DNA of 64,000 nucleotides from contig CM043962.1 of assembly GCA_014529385.2 (NCBI GenBank), forward strand, positions 87,403,680 to 87,467,679. Direction: 5' to 3'. The notes below the pieces were generated by a model, which was not told the origin of the DNA, did not search any database, and worked only from the letters and a program-made list of their open reading frames with translations. Of the stretch, positions 9,342-20,370 are shown piece after piece (the stretch's first letter is position 1; each line of letters opens with the position of its first letter). Source of the stretch: Adiantum capillus-veneris (Eukaryota > Streptophyta > Polypodiopsida > Polypodiales > Pteridaceae). The translations under genes and the position numbers were made by a program.

Positions 9342-10105
9342 AGGCCAGACTGTGTAGCACGGAGAATTGGCAGAACAGGGGGCGACAAAAGTTGCTCACG
9401 TTGGTGGCAATTTCTCATGGCGCTGGCTGTTTCACTCGCCTGTAGTCTTTATTTTTAAAAAAAAAAATTGGTACCCAATGGGTGCCCACTTAATTATTTG
9501 GGCGGCCGGCCAATGCCCTTTAAAATTTTAAAGGGTGGCCCTATTATATAACTTCAGCGCTGGCTTTAAAAAATGTACGCTGGCTGGGTAGGAATTTCAA
9601 CGCAGCTTTGCTTATTGCCTTGCGTAGCGTTTTTTTACGAAGGGTTGCCATCGTTGGCTGGCTGTGCTAAGTATGCCCCTTGAGACGGGTGCCCTTTGGG
9701 TGAGTTGTACCATGCGGAGGGTCACCAACGAAGAGACACCGGCGAAGGGGTGCAAAGCAGCCCGCATAAATTTCAGCCCGCCGGAGCAGGAAGTTCGCCA
9801 AGGGGTGCTCTCGAGTACTCACAGGTACACCTTATCACTTGAAAAGGCACACACTTCCACTCTTATCCATGCAACAGCACGCGAATCACGTATGCACACA
9901 GCCATGCTGCTCTTTCTGGTTGACTGTATTATATATTTTTATATGAGAACATAAGTAATTTATGTTACCTTGTGTCGAGATGTGTGCGTAGGCCACCATT
10001 CTTCCGATTCCATACAACGCTTGGAAAGGGGGGGTAGAGTGTAGCGTCAAGGGTGAGAGGCTCACAACCGTAGGGTCCCGGGAAAAAATTTTACTATGAT
10101 ACCAC
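9342..10105 (-). other. G1 leader with primer binding site
   Basis: A non-coding leader of about 760 bp. On the minus strand the first bases after the LTR are GTGGTATCATAGTAA (10091-10105), a variant of the Met-tRNA primer site. The rest contains GC-rich and A-rich patches and no credible gene. Confidence 0.6.
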
Positions 10106-10538
10106 TGTGAGGATTCTAGGTACTAATCCTTTATTAAGTACTTAAACTCATGATTAAGACTTAGGAAACTTGAACTGTACTCGAGACAAGACTTAGAAGA
10201 CTCTGTGTTTGATTGATTGAATGTGTGATACAAGGGCTCCTTATATAGGAGACGCAGAGACATAAATGAAAAGACACGTCTCTTGGTGAAGAGACACGAC
10301 TTTAGACGTAAAGACACATCCTTTCGCTGAAGAGCTGCAACCATTGGGCGAAGAGTCGCACCCGTAGAGCGAAGGGGTGTGACCAATCGTCGAAGGAGTG
10401 TGGCTTTTGGAGAAGAGACACGTCCTTTGGGTGAAGGGGTGTGACCATCCAAGCGCAGGGGTCCTCCTTGGCATGGCACTTCGCGTATCTGCAACTAGGA
10501 GTAGATGTATTGTTGTTAACATAGTCACAATCGTGACA
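10106..10538 (-). repeat. G1 5' LTR (minus-strand sense)
   Basis: A 433-bp LTR paired with 1672-2101. A TATATAA-like promoter lies at about 10241-10248. It is flanked on the right by the duplicated GACGT at 10539-10543. Confidence 0.9.
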
Positions 10539-10543
10539 GACGT

Positions 10544-11027
10544 GGCTGGCAGGCTGTACGGACGCCCGCGTTTTGCGGCATAATTTGTGAAAGCTTTTGG
10601 CTGCTTTATTGGCTACGCAATTGAGAGTTAGAGAGAGAAGCTCTTGCTTTTGCTTTATTTTGGGGCTCAAGAGAGCTTGAGAGAGAGAAACTCCTTTTGC
10701 TTTATTTTTAAAAGCTTTTGAGTTTTCCAGCTTTTGGCGCTCTACTTTTAGCATCCCTTGTAATCTTTAAATAAGCGGGTTGGCCTCTCACAACTCAGAG
10801 CATCTGGACGCAGTCTGAGTGTGAGCGCCTCCCTGCACTCTTGTACTTTGAACACAGATTAATACAAAAAGAAATACCGGAAGGGGCGCCAGTCTTTGGG
10901 GCCAATATCTCTAGGCACGGAACTCCGCCGGGCCAGTGTCGAATCAATTGTGAGCTGTGAACTGTTTGAAGTGATTATTCGTGGTGTCATGGTAGATTCT
11001 CGACTTGGAGTGTCCAAGTCTGTTACA
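10544..11027 (+). repeat. 5' LTR of gypsy element G2, right fragment
   Basis: This continues the LTR broken by G1. It holds TTTAAATA near 10766, a block 'aaagaaataccgg' and 'ttggggccaatatctctag' shared with the related LTR at 14231-14902, and the end ...GTCTGTTACA. It is followed by GTGCTATCAGAGC, a variant primer site (11028-11040). Confidence 0.7.
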
Positions 11028-11094
11028 GTGCTATCAGAGCATAGCCGATTTCTCTTCTACGAGAAAACCGATCCCTTTTTTTTCCGCGGCACTT

Positions 11095-13000
11095 ATGGAT
11101 CCAAGTAAAGATCAATCGACTTCCTCGGCATCCGGCGATGCGAGAAGAGATCACAACGAAGATTCACGCGAGGAGTATGGCCTGCCTCGGCCTACTCAGG
11201 CGGAGCTCGAAGAGATGAAGCATCAACAATTGATCGGCGATGCAACAAAGATGATGCTCAATTTTGCGAAGGACCCAAAATTTGCAAAATATATGAGCGA
11301 GACCTCTTTCGATGAGGTGCATACGCAGTGGAAGAAGACCACAGAGCCACCCTGGAAACCCGCTCTCAAGAAACCTCCTACTCCCAAGAAGTATACAAAG
11401 AAAGAATTAGAAGAGGTGATTGATGCACGAATTGCTCAGCTTTTTGACGCACAAAACAAAGCTAAAAAGCACGACAAAAAGCAAAAGAAAGGCACTGACT
11501 TTCCGGGTTATTAGGGTCGTCAGTCTACAATTGAAAAGGCAAGAAAGCAAAAGAAGCGTGTTCAATTTGAAGGAGTACCCAGTTCTTCTTCTTCTTCTTC
11601 TTCTTTTGACAGTTCTTCTAGCTCACCTGACTCGAGCAAAGAAGACAGAGAAGGCAAAAAGCGAAGAAAAAAGCAACGCTTCGAAAAAGGCGAAGAAGCC
11701 TAAATCTCGCCTCGTGGTTGACAGTTCTACAGAGGACTCATCTACAGACAGTTCGGACTCTGATGACAGCAACTTTTACGCAAAGAAGAAGAATTTTTAT
11801 AAAGCCAACCAGTATGACTTTCTGGAAGACAAAAGCAAGAAAGTCCGAGAGTTTAAGGAAGGTGGACAATCAATTAAATTTGACACGTTTTCTGGTTATA
11901 GAGATGCTTCGAAGGCTTTGTCTTTTGTATAGCAGTTTGACATCGCTTTCGCGGGAGGGCATTACTCAGAGCACTCTAAGATTCGGAGAGCTTTTAAGGG
12001 GAATACTCGAACTTGGTGGTCCACGCTTCTATTAAACAAGACTACGCCAGTTAAATGGCTGAAATTCAAGAGGCTTTTTATTTCTTCTTGGCTGAATCGA
12101 GAGTATGAATGCGATATACGAACTGTTTGGAACCATCTTCGGATGACCAAGAAGGATACAGTGGACGCTTATTGCGAGAGATTCTGGAGCTCTTTTCTAC
12201 CCGCCTCTTCATTTAAGAAGATCTCATTCAAGGAACAGATTGAGCGGTTTACCTTGGGTCTTCCTACAGAGACCCGAGATCACTGCTTGGAACAAAATTC
12301 AGCTTCCATTCAGGAGTTGATGAGTCATGCGAAACGGGGTTTTGCCATTCACTCAGGCAATTTGACCTACCCCACCGATGAGATCATGACACAAAGAGCC
12401 GAACAGACTTCGACAAATGAAAGTAGAAAGAGAAAGAACAACCTAGAAAAGAAAGATGCACAACCCAAACTCGCTCCTCAGGAGAGAGCTCGCTATATCA
12501 GGGAAGGGAAGTGCTTTGGATGCGGGGATATTGGACATATCTCCGCGAAGTGCCCTAAAAAGGCACAGAAAGAACAGAACGACAAGGACGACAAAAGGCC
12601 TGAGAGTTCGAGAGCAGCTGAGGAAAGTGGAAGAAAAGGCAAGATGAAAACAGGACTGGTTCCAGATTGCGTGGGTACCAATCCTAGCACGTTGGACGAG
12701 AGTACAGAACTTTGCCGAGCTTGGGGCAAAGTGAAAGACCAAGAAGCCTTGATCTTCTTTGATGGAGGAGCCAAGACCAACTTCATTTCACAGGAATTGG
12801 CGGCGCGGCTCGAGATCACTCTCGATCGGATGGGACCACTTGCGGAGGCAATTCTAGCGGCACCCGACAGGGACGTAGCCATTACACCTGTCATTGGCAA
12901 ACTTCGATTGCATTGTCAGGGGTATTTGGGGCATGAGGACTTTTACATAATGCCTTTGGAAGGTTGTGACATATGCATGTTACAAGGCATAGAAACATAA
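11095..13000 (+). pseudogene. G2 gag-protease (broken)
   Basis: The start MDPSKDQSTSSASGD lies 67 bp after the primer site. The N-terminal region is charged. A frameshift and stop near 11512-11700 occur in a Ser/Lys-rich linker, and an in-frame TAG lies at 11930-11932. The gag core then runs to 12400 (NTRTWWSTLLLNKTTPVKW; QIERFTLGLP). A zinc knuckle CFGCGDIGHISAKCP (C-X2-C-X4-H-X4-C) sits near 12520. A protease-like domain follows with FFDGGAKTNFIS (triad DGG) and a final region YIMPLEGCDICML before the stop at 12998. No RT follows. Confidence 0.8.
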
Positions 13001-13400
13001 AGCCGCCGATGAACACTCCTCCTGCATAACCTAACAAGGTCCGGGCCGGGAGATATTCAATGACTCACTCATCACTCCTCCCGCATAACCTAGAAAGGTC
13101 CAGGCCGAGAGATACAGAGGCCTTTTACAACCAAACGCCCCCCAGACCGCAGCCTACATCGTTTGGAGGTGCAAAGAGTAACCACTGCTCAGATTTCTTA
13201 ATACTCCTCCCGCATAACCATCCAGGTCCGGGCCGGGAGTCACAACAATACTTTCACCGTAAATAACCACAAGGGTCCGGGTCATGAGTAAAAAGAAACA
13301 GCACTTTTCAATCATTCAATACTCCCCTCGCAAATAACCACAAGGGTCCGGGCCATGAGTATGAACAAGCATTCTCAACATAATTTGTCACTACTCCACC
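13001..13400. repeat. Array of imperfect palindromic 'ggtccgggccgggag' units
   Basis: Five copies of a unit like 'actcctcccgcataacc...aggtccgggccgggagt' occur at about 13016-13053, 13072-13112, 13203-13240, 13263-13290 and 13322-13360. A related motif is at 14118. In each copy the outer ACTCC(T)CCCG can pair with CGGGAGT. Spacing is irregular. The array sits between the end of G2 protease and the leader of the minus-strand element L3. No gene was seen. Confidence 0.6.
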
Positions 13401-14230
13401 CGGGAGTAAAATCACCAATCATTGAAACTAGTATTAAAACCAGAGTCAAACAATTCAAATCGGCACCAAGACAAGTTCAAAACAGATACCATCCATTTCA
13501 AACAAATTTCAAATCGGATCACCAAACAAGTTCTCAAACAGATTTCAAACTTAAAAAGCAATCTCGACATCAGTCGAGCTCGAAAAGTCGACTGACTTTC
13601 CATTCTGAAACCTGCACCAAAAAATTAGGGTTAGGTTTATTCCATAGGATCGTAGCCGAGCACAGCATGGTCCATCATCTCTTGGACAGAAAGTGTTTCT
13701 TTGGCGGCGATGGTAGTCTCAAGAGATAGCAATCACACTGAACCTCCAAGGTCATCTGCTCGTGAAGAGACATCCACTGAGAGATGTCGAGAAATTTCAA
13801 GTTATAATCTGCTAGGGTTTCCATGGCAAGCATTTCAGGATAACCCACTCTACCAGAAGTTGCACTTTGAAGGAAGATGTCAAAAACCATATAACTTCAG
13901 GCAAAAAATTTCTTGAAAGCTTGCTAGGTACTTGGAGTATGCTGCTTGGTAGCTATCAACATCTACATAGCACTGCCTCTGAGAAAAGCACTGCCTCGAA
14001 ACAAATCTTGGATCCTTCTCTTGTAAGTGATCTTTATGGCTTATGCCCTGTAAGACATGAGCGGTGAAGACAAGAGCACGCATGATGCGCGATGAAGTAA
14101 GGGTGGGAGTGGCTAATAGGTCCGGGCTGGAGGGCGAAGATACCTCAAATAAAAATCCAATAGCTCTGTCTGCTCTTTTGTAGGACCAGTATGCTTTCAG
14201 AAAAGCACACACCTTATACTCTGATACCGC
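13401..14230 (-). other. Leader region of minus-strand LTR element L3
   Basis: A primer site GCGGTATCAGAG (14219-14230) abuts the L3 LTR. The minus strand then has a 100-codon open stretch to about 13880 (ending QAAYSKYLASFQEIF) and scattered coding-like pieces to 13630 (such as KETLSVQEMMDHAVLGYD). No gag, protease or RT domain was recognised. It may be a gag N-terminus or a long leader. The element is cut off at the junction with G2. Confidence 0.4.
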
Positions 14231-14902
14231 TGTCACAAGACGGGCACCACGTGCCAATAGAAAAGAACAGACTGAATAGACTTTTAGCACTTCAATAACA
14301 ACTGAATTGAGAGAGATGACACACGACACGGAGTGGCGAAATTCCACCCTAGAGAGTATTGGCCCCAAACCTTCGCGCCCGTTTCGGTATTTCTTTATAT
14401 TGCATCAACACAGTACAAGCCGGTACTCCAGACTCTGCACCTTCTCTAGGAAGCATGCCAGAAAATGAGCCCTAACCTCATATTTAAAGGCCCTAGGCCC
14501 CAAAAGCAGTTTAAAGTAAAAAGACTTCAAACTCAAAGCATCTGGTCCAAAAGCAAAGCCAAAAAGCTGCCAGCGCAATTTTCGGAAATCCGTACAGCCT
14601 GCCACGTCATCAGCCAACGCAAAACGCGGAATTCCTACAGCCTGCCATGTCATCATGTCAGCGTGATTTTCGAAAATCTGCCACGTCATCAACAGCTACG
14701 CAAGTTTTGGGGTGTGCGTGTGTGTGGGTCTTGCTTTATTTCCTTGATGTCACTTGGGACCCCATCGGATGGGGTCCCCATAAGTTGGTAGGACTTCTTC
14801 TTCTTTTGTTGTTACTTGTTCTTCTTAGGGTTTAGGCCCCTCGGCCGGCATCTGTAAGTTGGCTCCATTCTTTAGGCTTTGGCACGTCAAAAGTTTGTTA
14901 CA
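14231..14902 (-). repeat. LTR of element L3, related to G2
   Basis: A 672-bp LTR, on the minus strand TGTAACAAACTTTTGACG... to ...CTTGTGACA, followed by a Met-type primer site. Blocks 'aaagaaataccg', 'ggtttggggccaatactctctag' and 'gacgtggcaggctgta' match the G2 LTR in the opposite orientation, so G2 and L3 are related families facing each other. The partner LTR was not found. Confidence 0.7.
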
Positions 14903-15880
14903 CAAACCCTCCTCTGAAGGACCCACTCTCTATGGCGAGAGCAGTCTACTATGGATTGCGCAAATCTCTACAATGCTTGGACTTGCCGACGATGTCGACG
15001 ATGATGAGGGCAACGACGAGACGGGCCAAAATCTGAGAACTAAAATCTACAAATCTTTATCTACTGAATTCTGACACTATGTCGATGATGATGTCGATGG
15101 CGATGATACAACGACAACACGCTGAAAACGCAGATGCTGAAATCTGCGTTTTTCGGGCTGAATCTGCAAACGCTCGTTGATCTGACCGTGCGGCGAGGAT
15201 CTGCTGCGGGAAGGTGAGATCTGTGAGGTTCGGGGGTCTACTGCGGGATATGACTGCTAAAAACTGAAATCGCTGGTGCAAGGGATGATCTTGTCGTGAT
15301 GAATCTACAAAACGCTAGGAGGTAATCCTGATGCAAAAACGCTAGGGCTGGTTCTGTCCTTGCGGTGGAAATCTGCTAACGCTAGGGCTGATCTGTCTTC
15401 TTGCTGCCGCAGGGCTGATCTGCACTACAAAAACGCCAGGAGCTGAATTGCATGCAAAAACGTTGGGCTGTCTATAGCAAAAACGCTAGGTCTTTGCTGA
15501 TGGGGGTCCTGCTGAGAAGTTGCCTGTCGAACGCGGAGTTCTTGCTGCCTCTTCTGCCAGAAAGTGCTAATGCTAGGTTTCTTTATCTACTTGCTTAGTG
15601 AATTTTCCCTACCCAGTTCCCAACAAAAGTCACTTAAAAATAATAAGTGAAAAATGTCAAAAATAGGGAAAATAGGTCTATGCAATGTAAAAATGCTATT
15701 GATGGGTTCTGACTGTAATCTGATGATCATGATGTGTGCAACCAGAGGATATGCATCTAGTCTAAGTGTCTGGACATGCACGGTCTGTGAACAGACTCAC
15801 AAAAGTGCCGCTAGGCTAACTGAACCCCTGTCATGAAGTAGCTTGTCCACGTACACATAGGGTTAGATGTGCACGTGACA
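14903..15880 (-). repeat. Truncated N-family LTR
   Basis: The sequence begins 'aaaccctcctctgaaggaccc', equivalent to about 210 bp into the N2 LTR. It continues with the same motif order (triplet run near 14990, 'aaaacgct' series at 15300-15500, TATA-less promoter region, 'ataagtgaaaaatgtcaaaaatagg' at 15641) and ends ...GCACGTGACA at 15880. Divergence from N1/N2 is clearly higher. It is a solo or truncated LTR abutting the L3 LTR. Confidence 0.8.
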
Positions 15881-16399
15881 CTAGCGTTGCTCCCGCCTAG
15901 CCCCCCCTCCCCTGCGCTACACCCGCCAATCCCCCCCCCCCCCCCCCCCAAACCCTCGCGCTACATCTGCCCAGCCCCCCTCCCTTCACGCTGCACCCGC
16001 CTAGCTCCCAGCCCTCGCGTTGCACTGTCTCCCACCCCTTCGCCCGCTATATCCCCCCCCCCCCAACTCCCCTCCCCCGTGCCATCTCCACCCGCATTCA
16101 CGTGGAGAAAGTGTGCCCTCAATTTGTCGCGATTCCCTTTCTGATAGTGTGAGCAAAGCTTGAATGCCCACGCGCAAGCATCTCCTACCACTGGCAAAGT
16201 TACCCTCCAAACTCACCTCATCCCACAGTTTACAAACAAAACGTTTATAACTGTTAAGCGGAATTATTGCTGCGAAACGAAATTTAAATGTCCAACCACT
16301 ATCCGCCTGTGCTGTCTATTCCGGCAATCCGACCGTTTCGACCCCATTCCGGCCAATGCCGTTCCAATAACATAGGTTGTCCTAGAACGGCAACCCGAT
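15881..16399. repeat. C-rich low-complexity tract, then unassigned sequence
   Basis: 15898-16090 is C-rich on the plus strand with runs up to 19 C (15931-15949), separated by 'gcgctacacccgcc'-like units. 16090-16399 holds no recognisable gene. It may be the 3' end of LINE-A on the minus strand. Confidence 0.6.
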
Positions 16400-17158
16400 T
16401 CGAGCTGTTCCATGCACTCTACTATGCCCAAAACACCATTCAGGCGTTCCTAAGGCCCATTTTCTGGCAAATGTAATCACACAGTCTCAAGGAAATCCCA
16501 AAGGCCATACAGCCTTCACGCATGTCACAAACCTGTCATGAATGCCAACTCTAATAAGCAAACAACATATTGTCCTCCAACCCAGCTGTGCATAAGGACA
16601 ATACCCAAAAGCAATGGCACAAGGACTCTTACTTTGTAGAACATCGCTGACAAGTCGGGTCATGGCCAATACGTGTAGCCCAAGTGCCAATAGGTAATCC
16701 TACATGTGCAATCATCCACAAGAAGTAACATATTCGATGGCTGACTTTGAGACTCCAAATGCGTGACCAAAATTGTGGCTAAAAGGTAGGAGAAATGCGT
16801 TGCTCAATCAAGTGCTCTGACAGTATGAACGTGTTGCTCCCTCAGAGAAACTGCCTCCATTGTACTTAAAGAAAGAAATGGGCTCTCCATCAATATGCTC
16901 AAAAGGCCACTGCCACTCACCAAGATCCCATACTAATTCTGCCAAAGTTCATCCCAAATTCACAACCTCCAATGCGCTACCTTCTCTATGGAGAAAGTTG
17001 GGTCAACACAAGAACGCCTCCCCAAGGAACCCACTACTCGAATAGGATGTCAGTGAACGTCCAAACGCATATCAAGTGGTATCACACCCTGAAAGACTAG
17101 CCGTCAATGGTAGCCATGATGATCAGTCTGTTAAAAAATACAAGAGTTCCATGAAAAA
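16400..17158 (-). pseudogene. LINE-A 3' part: RT zinc-binding (zf-RVT) region
   Basis: In one minus-strand frame with stops, a typical plant LINE C-terminal module is readable: FWSRIWSLKVSHRICYFLWM, then AHVGLPIGTW and HDPTCQRC (about 16640-16780). This is the zinc-binding region that follows RT in plant L1 elements. Upstream sequence at 16850-17150 is degraded. The element continues past N2 at 21648, because removing N2 brings the two LINE pieces together in the right order and orientation. Confidence 0.7.
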
Positions 17159-18390
17159 TGTTAGGTGCAACGGAATGATTGTTTGCGCTTTGCTCAAGAT
17201 GAGTGCTCCGAACTGTGCTCAAGGTTCCTTTTGTTCTTATGGAAGGTAGAGCCTTCCGTTCTTAATGAGAGAATGCTATGATCACAAACAAAGTGAATGG
17301 ACACTGTGCGTGCAAGTGTATGAGACTGAGAGATAGAGAGAGAAGAGATACGACACGAGACGTTGTAAAACCCTCCTCCGAAGGCCCCACTCTCGTCGGC
17401 GAGAGTGGTCTACTTATGATTGCACAAACTGGTACAAATGGTATGCATGAGACTGATGCAAGTCTAGACTATGTTGACGACGACAACGGGGATGACGAGG
17501 CCGACCTAAGGGCTGAAATCTGCAAATGTTCTATCTGCTGAATTCTGACTCTATGTCGATGACAATGTTGATGACGACGATGCGACAACGACGTGCTGGA
17601 AACGCAGATGCTGAAATCTGTGTTTTGCGGGCTGAAACTGTAAACCTCTCGGAAATTGACCGTGCGGCGAGGAACTGCTGCGGGAAGGTGAAATCTGCGA
17701 TGTTCGGGACTTTATCTGCGGGTTCTAACTGCTGAAAACTGAAAACGCTGATGTTCCTTGCTGTTCCGTTGCGGTAAAGCTGAAAAACGTCGGGGCTGAT
17801 CTGCAAACCAAAAACGCTAGGGCTGAATTTATGTTGTTGTCGCCAGTTGCTCTGCAAAATGCAAAACGCTAGGCTGCTCTAAGGTTCTGCTGTCGCCGGA
17901 ATCTACAAAAGCAAATCGCTGACTGATCTGTGATGAAAACGCTAGGTGATGGCTCTGCTCCAAAAACGCTAGGTCTCCTGGGGGGGTTCTACTGAGAAGG
18001 TGCCTGTTGAGCTTGGCTCTTGTTGCCTCTTCTGCCAAATAGTGCTAGCTCTAGTTTGCTTATATACAAACTTAGCAAAATTGCCCTACCTACTTTTGTT
18101 GGAAAGTCACTTAAATTAATAAGTGAAAAATGTCAAAAATAGGGAAAATAGGCTAAATGCACTGGAAAATTCCCCTGATGGAATATGATGGATTCTGGTG
18201 GGAATACTGATGATCATGCTGTGTGCAACCAGAGGATATGCATCTACACTAAGTGACTGGGCATGCACGGTCTACGAATAGACTCATAAAAGTGCCAAAT
18301 CACTTCTAATCTAGACTGACTGGACTGACTGAACCCTTGTCGTGTTGTAGCTTGTCCACGGACACATAGGGTTGGATGTGTCATGTGACA
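17159..18390 (-). repeat. N2 3' LTR (minus-strand sense)
   Basis: A 1232-bp LTR with plus-strand ends TGTTAGGTGCAACGG and ...TGTCATGTGACA. TATATA is near 18061 on the minus strand. It carries the repeated 'aaaacgct(a)gg' motif series at 17745-17970, the complement of the GCGTTTTT series in N1. Confidence 0.9.
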
Positions 18391-19925
18391 TCCCCTCCTT
18401 TTCAAAGTGAGGTACGGGTACCGACTGTATGGCGTCAAGGGAGATCGCCAATAGCATCCGGAATCCTGGGAGGGACTCTTTGCCGGCCCACTCTGATGTG
18501 TGGGTCGTGCGGTACTTGCACTTCATAAAGGTCTGCAACGCTTGCTTCTTTGGACCGCGCCGAAAGCGACACAAAGTCTTCTGTGGCTCCTTTAATGCTT
18601 CAACTTCGTTGAGAGTCGTGCTTCTTTCTTCTTCAAGAATCTCCATGGCTGAAAATTCATGAAACCACTTCCAACACAAAAACATGAACATACCTATTCC
18701 ATGTAAAGTGAGTGGAAAAAATCTTGTCTTCCTCAAAGACTGTGCATGCAATGTAGATGGACAAAGAGACGGAGTGCCAAACCGTTCACCATGCACACGT
18801 AAACAATGAGATCGAATCTTTTCTTCGGATCTAAATCAATTAACTCACAATGGAAATTCCCATGCTTGGTGCTCATACTTTCATGTGCTCTTTCTACAAC
18901 TATGTCATGCCAAGGAAGAGACATGGAATGTGACTTCCTTACATACATATTGTTCAGCTGTTCATGAACAATCCGCATACATTCGTGCTCATCCATGAGT
19001 GAAACGTGCTCAACGTACAATATGTCATGCCTAGGAAAAGGGATCACATAAAGACGCTGACTAAAATACAGGAAACGATCACGAATGAAACACTCGAACA
19101 ATGCGTGCGTACTAATCATGCGAACACATAATACTTCCTGGGAGTGTTCTTTGGACCTAGGCTCGAGAGCCAAGATCGGTGCTTCCTGAAAGGGTTCTTC
19201 CTGAGTGGGTTCTTTCTGAGGGGGTTCTTTTGACCTAGGCGCGAGAGCCAAGATCGATCCTTCGTGATTGATCGAATCTCCAACGAGGTTAGCTTCGCTA
19301 GAAAAAGCATCCACTAACTCATCATCCTTGTGAACAATCACATCATCTTCATGCAACTCATCATGCTTGTGAGAAATCACATCTTGTGAGAAATCACGTC
19401 TTGATCATCATGCAAATCATCATGCTGGTAAGTGTCATCTAAATCATCATGCTCATCATTATCATTCAACTCATCATGCAAATCACTGTCATTCAAATCA
19501 TCATCATGCTTCTCATAATCATGCAAATCCTGTGTGTCATGCTTTGGAGAAGAAGAGACTGAGAGAGTCTCCGTCTCCTGAATCTCTTGCATCTGTGCCG
19601 GTACTTGAGAAAAGAGTCACAAGAACTCTTGCATGTGTCGGTCACGCTGTTCTTGTCTTGCCTTTCTATCTGCTTCTCTTTCTGCTTTGTCTTCTGCGTG
19701 TCTGAGATTCATTTCTGCTATTCTTTCTGCATTTCTTGCTTCGCATTCTAACTTCATTTCCATACACATCTTGTCGAAAGCCTCCATAGGAGTTAGTGCA
19801 ATCCTTGACGTAGATGAGGCAGGGGGAGGGTCGGAAAAACCTCCTGATAGGGAAAAGTCTTCTTCGCCTCTCTCATGCTCATCACCTCCAAGCGAAGTAT
19901 CCATTCCGCTTCGAGTGATGACCAT
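18391..19925 (-). pseudogene. N2 copy of the N-family protein gene
   Basis: Begins MVITRSGMDTSLGGDEHERG at 19925. The coiled-coil region is shorter and ends at an in-frame TGA near 19617. The Asp/His repeat continues (HDDDLNDSDLHDEL) and is broken by a frameshift near 19380. The C-terminal region is open from 19380 to 18733 and runs past the point where N1 stops (MSTKHGNFHCELIDLDPKK). Further peptides (RRGPKKQALQTFMKCKYRT) reach about 18420. Together with N1, this indicates an ancestral protein of well over 500 residues. Confidence 0.75.
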
Positions 19926-20370
19926 TCTGAAGTCGTGGGTTCTTGTGGGTTCTTAAGTTCACAAGGAACTTGGGTTCTTGAGGGTCTTGGTTCTTGAGTT
20001 TTTGAGGTTCTTCTTTCGCTTGCAATCTGTGTTTGAGAAGGATCTTCTCTTCACCCGAGTTCTACTCCTTTCCACGGGCGCACCCCTTGGCGGCCTTGCG
20101 CTCACACCAAGGTTGCTTTTTCCCACCTCACGTCGATTGGCCGGCCGCTAAGTGCACGGTCCGCTCTCAATGAGTGAAAAGAGACACAAGGGGAGGTTGG
20201 ACAAGCCCTTCTTTCTTGGGATTCCTGACACTCTTCAAAAAACACGATTAGGAATCGACACGCCCAAGTGAACTTGGGTTCGTGCGACCTCAACAAGCAA
20301 AAAAAATTCTTGTGATTCTTGTGGTTCTTTCCTTGAGTGATACAGAACAGTGCCAAAGCTCTAATACCAA
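19926..20370 (-). other. N2 leader and primer site
   Basis: The minus-strand leader has the same 'ggttcttg' repeats as N1 (19935-20010). The primer site is TTGGTATTAGAGC at 20358-20370, beside the LTR starting at 20371. No gene was seen. Confidence 0.6.

Larger units (their letters stand above)
1672..10538 (-). mobile_element. G1: gypsy-like LTR retrotransposon lacking RT, interrupted by N1
   Basis: The LTRs at 1672-2101 and 10106-10538 are nearly identical and begin TGTCA and end CTCACA on the minus strand. A perfect 5-bp duplication GACGT lies at 1667-1671 and 10539-10543. In minus order the parts are LTR, primer site, leader, a small proline-rich ORF, gag with zinc knuckle, protease, an acidic tail, a short basic tail, polypurine tract and LTR. 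Without N1 the interior is about 3.4 kb. There is no RT, RNase H or integrase, so mobility would have needed a helper element. G1 is inserted in the G2 LTR and was later hit by N1. Confidence 0.9.

Noticed and set aside
13016-13360. Spaced repeats as a possible CRISPR-like array
   Set aside because: Units are imperfect, spacing is irregular and the genome is a plant. They are hairpin-capable repeats within retroelement DNA.
15898-16090. C-rich tract as an i-motif or regulatory element
   Set aside because: Composition alone does not support a function, and it lies between two retroelement fragments.
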